NCBI GenBank assembly: GCA_020061995.1
Contig: JAGUXE010000351.1
Location: 1 to 8,101 of the forward strand
Length of the DNA: 8,101 bases
From: Ignavibacteriales bacterium
GTDB taxonomy: Bacteria > Bacteroidota > Ignavibacteria > Ignavibacteriales > Ignavibacteriaceae
Direction: 5' to 3'
Below the pieces are notes generated by a model. The model was not told the origin of the DNA. It worked only from the letters and a program-made list of their open reading frames with translations, and did no database searches. Below, one piece after another: positions 4,934 to 8,101 of the stretch (positions are counted from its first letter, which is position 1; each line of letters opens with the position of its first letter). Position numbers and translations under genes: made by a program.

Positions 4934-6694
4934 ATGAAGGAAGTACAGCAAATTATTGATAAAAACAAGGAAGCCGTTATAACTCCTGATGGAATTGCAG
5001 TTATTGGAAAAGATTTGAAGGTAATAGTTTTCAACGAAGCTGCTTCACGAGTTAGCGGATATTCAGAAGACGATATTATTGGAGTTGACTGCCACAATTT
5101 ATTTCGTGAATGCTCAGAAGATATGAAATATATTTCCGAATCATTGAGTAGCAATAGAGTTTTTACAAATCTTGCAATTAACATTACAGATAAAAATGGA
5201 AATGTGAAAAACGTTCTTTCTTCTATCACCCCAATTACCAAAAACGATCAGGTATTAAGTGTTGTTTTTGTATTTCGTGATACTAGAGAAATGTTATTCT
5301 TATCCGATGAACTTGAGGAAAAGACTCTGGAATTAATCGATCAAAAAAACAAATTGGATGCAATCTTCAACAGTAACATCGAGGGGACTTTTACTATTGA
5401 CAATGATTGGTATGTAACTTCATTTAACTCATCGGCAGAAAAAATAACAGGTTATAAAAAATCAGAAGCAATTGGTAAAAAATGTTGGGACATATTCAAT
5501 TCACCTCTTTGCCGAAACGGATGCCACATGGAACAAACAATAAAAAAAGGTAAACCGATGATCGGAAATGAATTGGAGATATTACACAAAAACGGAAGAA
5601 GTATTCCAATCCGCGTGAATTCTGCAGTTCTAATCAATAATAAAAATGAAAATACAGGAGCTGTTGAAACATTTGTTGATATGTCGGAGATAAGAAATTT
5701 GTCAGCTCATTTGAATGAGTTTTTTAAATATGAAAACATAATTGGAAAAAATAAAGACATCAAACAAATATTTTCCGTACTAGAAAGTGTAGCACAAACA
5801 GACACTTCTGTTTTAATAACCGGTGAAAGTGGCACAGGAAAAGAATTAGCTGCACGTGCGATCCATTTAAATAGCGCAAGAAGAACAGGTCCCTTCATAG
5901 CAGTTAATTGCAGTGCGTTTGTGGAATCGATTATAGAAAGCGAATTGTTCGGGCATGAAAAGGGGGCTTTTACAGGTGCAATCAAAACTAAAATTGGAAG
6001 GTTCGAATTGGCTCAAGGTGGAACATTATTTTTGGATGAAATAGGTGATTTATCTAATGCGGTACAAACAAAGTTGTTAAGAGTTTTAGAAACTCGTGAA
6101 TTTGAAAGAGTTGGTGGAAACAAATCAATTAAAATGAGTACAAGAATTATGGTTGCAACAAATAAAAATCTTGCCGAAGAAATTTCCACCGGAAGATTTA
6201 GAGAGGATTTATTTTATAGAATAAATGTAATTGATATTCACCTGCCACCACTGAGGGAGAGAATGGATGATCTTCCATTGCTGGTAAATCATTTTATAGA
6301 AAGCTTCAATCATAAATTCAATAAAAACATCAGACAATTTTCATCAACCGCTTATGATATTCTAATGGATTACAATTGGCCCGGAAACATAAGAGAGTTG
6401 GAAAATGTAATTGAACATTGTTTTGTCCTGTGCAACGGAGAAACAATTCAAGTTGAGTGTCTTCCACAAAGATTGAGAGAAACTTGGAAAGATGAGACTG
6501 TATTTAATAATCCTGGAGTACACAAAGGTTTTAAGGAGGCCGAAAAAGATCTAATAATTTCTGTATTGGGAAAGCACAATTGGAATCGTACCAAAGCTGC
6601 TAAAGAATTGGAAGTTGATCCTTCAACACTTTGGAGAAAAATGAAAAAATATAAAATTTCCTCTACTGGAAAAATAACTAGTGAGTTAAAATGA
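4934..6694 (+). CDS. Sigma-54-dependent transcriptional activator with two PAS domains
   Basis: A 586-residue NtrC-family enhancer-binding protein. Order: PAS 1 (about 10-118), a helical linker (120-145), PAS 2 (about 140-255), AAA+ sigma-54 interaction domain (about 268-505) and Fis-type helix-turn-helix (about 533-576). The AAA+ domain is complete: Walker A GESGTGKE (297-304), the sigma-54-contacting GAFTGA loop (344-349), Walker B GGTLFLDE (362-369), the arginine-finger region [10 protein letters not shown] (420-429) and sensor [12 protein letters not shown] (482-491). The recognition helix region reads [20 protein letters not shown]. There is no receiver domain, so it is not part of a two-component pair; signal input must come through PAS. 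PAS 2 carries C184, C193 and C197 (C-x8-C-x3-C), candidate ligands for a metal, iron-sulfur cluster or redox switch (inference). Strong AAAGGAAGG lies just upstream of the ATG. It probably activates the divergent operon. Confidence 0.95.
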   Translation: MKEVQQIIDKNKEAVITPDGIAVIGKDLKVIVFNEAASRVSGYSEDDIIGVDCHNLFRECSEDMKYISESLSSNRVFTNLAINITDKNGNVKNVLSSITPITKNDQVLSVVFVFRDTREMLFLSDELEEKTLELIDQKNKLDAIFNSNIEGTFTIDNDWYVTSFNSSAEKITGYKKSEAIGKKCWDIFNSPLCRNGCHMEQTIKKGKPMIGNELEILHKNGRSIPIRVNSAVLINNKNENTGAVETFVDMSEIRNLSAHLNEFFKYENIIGKNKDIKQIFSVLESVAQTDTSVLITGESGTGKELAARAIHLNSARRTGPFIAVNCSAFVESIIESELFGHEKGAFTGAIKTKIGRFELAQGGTLFLDEIGDLSNAVQTKLLRVLETREFERVGGNKSIKMSTRIMVATNKNLAEEISTGRFREDLFYRINVIDIHLPPLRERMDDLPLLVNHFIESFNHKFNKNIRQFSSTAYDILMDYNWPGNIRELENVIEHCFVLCNGETIQVECLPQRLRETWKDETVFNNPGVHKGFKEAEKDLIISVLGKHNWNRTKAAKELEVDPSTLWRKMKKYKISSTGKITSELK

Positions 6695-6713
6695 GTTCAT
6701 TCTCTCTAGTTAT
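6674..6713 (+). terminator. Hairpin across the regulator stop codon, possible weak terminator
   Basis: ATAACTAG (6674-6681) pairs with CTAGTTAT (6706-6713); after one T-T mismatch, GAG (6683-6685) pairs with CTC (6702-6704), around a 16-nt loop. The stop codon (6692-6694) is in the loop. No U tract follows, so it may protect the mRNA 3' end more than terminate. Confidence 0.3.
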
Positions 6714-6944
6714 CATAATGAAAGAGTAAATCGATTTAAGCTGTTATCATGTCTCAGTTGAATGATAAATATTAATTAAAATCTTGAGAACTTATTTTTT
6801 GGAAATTATCAATTAAAAAACATTTTAAGGTAGGGGATACGATATTTTCTTATTGAATGGATTGTGACTTTTTATTTCCGAAAATATTTCATTATGATTT
6901 AGACAAAATAAAAGTGAGTGATGAATCAAAAAAATTAGATTCAC
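6714..6944. other. Non-coding gap between regulator and DUF389 gene
   Basis: Together with its flanks this is a 314-bp gap (6695-7008). I see no open reading frame of note on either strand and no RNA gene. It holds only AT-rich inverted repeats: ATATTTTC (6842-6849) with GAAAATAT (6880-6887), and TGAATC/GATTCA around 6922-6943. Neither can be given a role. Confidence 0.5.
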
Positions 6945-6972
6945 TTGACTTATCATTTGGAATTAATATATT
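6945..6972 (+). promoter_or_regulatory. Sigma-70-like promoter of the DUF389 gene
   Basis: TTGACT (6945-6950), a 16-bp spacer, then TATATT (6967-6972). The predicted start is near 6979, about 30 nt before the ATG at 7009. A TTTTG follows the -10 box, so it also loosely resembles the Bacteroidota -7 element. Confidence 0.45.
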
Positions 6973-7008
6973 TTGTGCGATTAATTAAAATATTTAGAGT
7001 TCATTACC

Positions 7009-8101
7009 ATGAAGACATCTCACTTCTTACTTAAAATAATCAAATACACAAGCCTCGAATCAGAGCGTGATAATCATGAAACAATTCATGAGGAAATTGC
7101 AAAAGGAATAGTCTTCAAGGGGACTAATCTATGGATTTTAGTTTTCGCGATCATTATTGCTTCTGTGGGGCTAAATATGAATTCCACAGCGGTTATAATT
7201 GGTGCTATGTTGATTTCTCCACTTATGGGTTTAATAAATGGAATGGGATATAGTATAGCTACATATAATTCTACATTATTTAGACAAGCTTTTAAGAATT
7301 TTAATTTCGCCGTTTTAGCAAGTTTGTTTGCCTCAACCACATATTTTGCTATTAGTCCCGTCTCAACAGCACATTCCGAATTGTTAGCGAGAACAAGTCC
7401 AACAATTTATGATGTAATTATTGCATTATTTGGAGGGTTAGCAGGAATTGTAGCAATTAGCAGCAAACAAAAAGGAAATGTTATTCCGGGTGTAGCAATT
7501 GCTACAGCACTTATGCCACCGCTTTGTACCGCCGGTTATGGGTTAGCGACAGGTCAATTTTCTTTTTTTTTCGGGGCAATGTATTTGTTCACGATCAATA
7601 CCGTTTTTATTGCCATAGCCTCAGTAACAATCTCGCAAATATTGAAATTCCCTATCGAAGGAATAATTGACTCAACAAAAAAGAAAAAAATAAACCGACT
7701 TATTTCCGGAGTAATTCTCATAGTGTTATTACCAAGTCTATATTTTGGTTACGACCTTGTCATGAAAGAAAGATTTAACGAAAACGCAAAAAAATATATT
7801 TCTAACATCAGTTTGTTTGAGGGGAACTATCTGTTAAAAAGTGACATTGATTCGAAATCAAAAGGAATCCTATTAGTTTATGGTGGCTTAAATTTATCGG
7901 ATTCCCAAAAAGAAATAATAACGAAAAAAGCAGAAGACTTTAGCTTAGATAATACAAATATCGTAATAAAACAGGGTCTTGCATTTGATACTTATACCGA
8001 CAAAAATTTAGAGGTACTCAAATTAAGAGAACAATTGAGTAGTTTAGATAAAATTATGAACGAGAAGCAGCTTAAAATTGATAGTATTTCTCAGAAGGGA
8101 T
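7009..8101 (+). CDS. DUF389 family multi-pass membrane protein (3' end outside window)
   Basis: An open frame from ATG at 7009 runs 364 codons to the window edge without a stop, so the C-terminus is missing. DUF389 hallmarks are clear: STAVIIGAMLISPLMG (59-74), LLARTSPTIYDVIIALFGGLAG (125-146) and PGVAIATALMPPLCTAGYGLA (160-180). Hydrophobic segments at about 40-56, 60-78, 100-116, 133-151, 160-180, 185-210 and 230-247 suggest six or seven membrane helices. A soluble region follows (about 250 onward), with a heptad-like helical stretch near 333-361 that may form a coiled coil. The biochemical function of DUF389 proteins is not established. No good Shine-Dalgarno precedes the ATG (sequence TTTAGAGTTCATTACC), and no other start lies nearby in frame. 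It has its own promoter and is separated from the regulator by 314 bp, so a functional link is not implied. Confidence 0.92.
   Translation, partial: MKTSHFLLKIIKYTSLESERDNHETIHEEIAKGIVFKGTNLWILVFAIIIASVGLNMNSTAVIIGAMLISPLMGLINGMGYSIATYNSTLFRQAFKNFNFAVLASLFASTTYFAISPVSTAHSELLARTSPTIYDVIIALFGGLAGIVAISSKQKGNVIPGVAIATALMPPLCTAGYGLATGQFSFFFGAMYLFTINTVFIAIASVTISQILKFPIEGIIDSTKKKKINRLISGVILIVLLPSLYFGYDLVMKERFNENAKKYISNISLFEGNYLLKSDIDSKSKGILLVYGGLNLSDSQKEIITKKAEDFSLDNTNIVIKQGLAFDTYTDKNLEVLKLREQLSSLDKIMNEKQLKIDSISQKG

Noticed and set aside
4831..5241. Minus-strand open frame of 136 codons across the divergent region and the regulator start
   Set aside because: It is antisense to PAS 1 and the regulatory dyads; its residues look like reverse-complement translation and it has no family signature.
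5452..5985. Minus-strand open frames (5452-5637 and 5707-5985) inside the regulator gene
   Set aside because: Both are antisense to conserved PAS 2 and AAA+ motifs and have no independent support.
6955..6980. Second sigma-54 promoter before the DUF389 gene (TGGAAT...TTTTGTGC)
   Set aside because: The spacing between the GG and GC elements is far too long; a TTGACT/TATATT pair explains the region better.
7086..7340. Minus-strand open frame of 84 codons near the right end
   Set aside because: It is the antisense shadow of the DUF389 coding sequence, whose plus-strand frame carries the family motifs.

Overview
The window is AT-rich chromosomal DNA from a bacterium that resembles the Ignavibacteria / Bacteroidota-Chlorobi side of the tree. 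This is an inference from three things: the protein style (Lys/Asn/Ile-rich), one promoter fitting the Bacteroidota TAnnTTTG -7 box, and clear Shine-Dalgarno sequences before several genes, which are rare in Bacteroidia proper. There is no phage, CRISPR array or intact insertion sequence.

Layout. At the left, two overlapping minus-strand genes encode an exported NHL-type beta-propeller protein (555-1397) and a DUF2085 membrane protein (76-558, TTG start). A plus-strand tRNA-Gln(CUG) follows (1511-1583) with its own promoter and a strong terminator. Next is a 29-codon stump (1688-1777, minus) of a flavin-dependent oxidoreductase that keeps only the FAD-binding Rossmann motif. The stump is the last cistron of a tightly packed minus-strand operon. 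Upstream of it in that operon are an NAD-dependent epimerase with a helical C-terminal extension (1840-3480), a four-helix membrane protein (3473-3880) and an ARMT1-like (DUF89) metal-dependent phosphatase (3877-4746).

Divergent from that operon is a 586-residue sigma-54 enhancer-binding protein with two PAS domains, an intact AAA+ domain and a Fis-type helix-turn-helix (4934-6694). The 187-bp divergent intergenic region holds a near-consensus -24/-12 element facing the operon, a perfect 8+8 palindrome about 127 bp upstream of the predicted start, and a cluster of TGCAAT repeats. The simplest reading is a self-contained unit in which a PAS-sensed signal, possibly through three cysteines, lets the regulator switch on the phosphatase/membrane/epimerase/(oxidoreductase) operon.

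The right end is a 314-bp non-coding gap, then the start of a DUF389 multi-pass membrane protein (7009 onwards, cut by the window edge) with its own sigma-70-like promoter.

The most interesting part is 1688-6694: a compact sigma-54-controlled operon of unassigned pathway whose last gene has been cut away in this genome.
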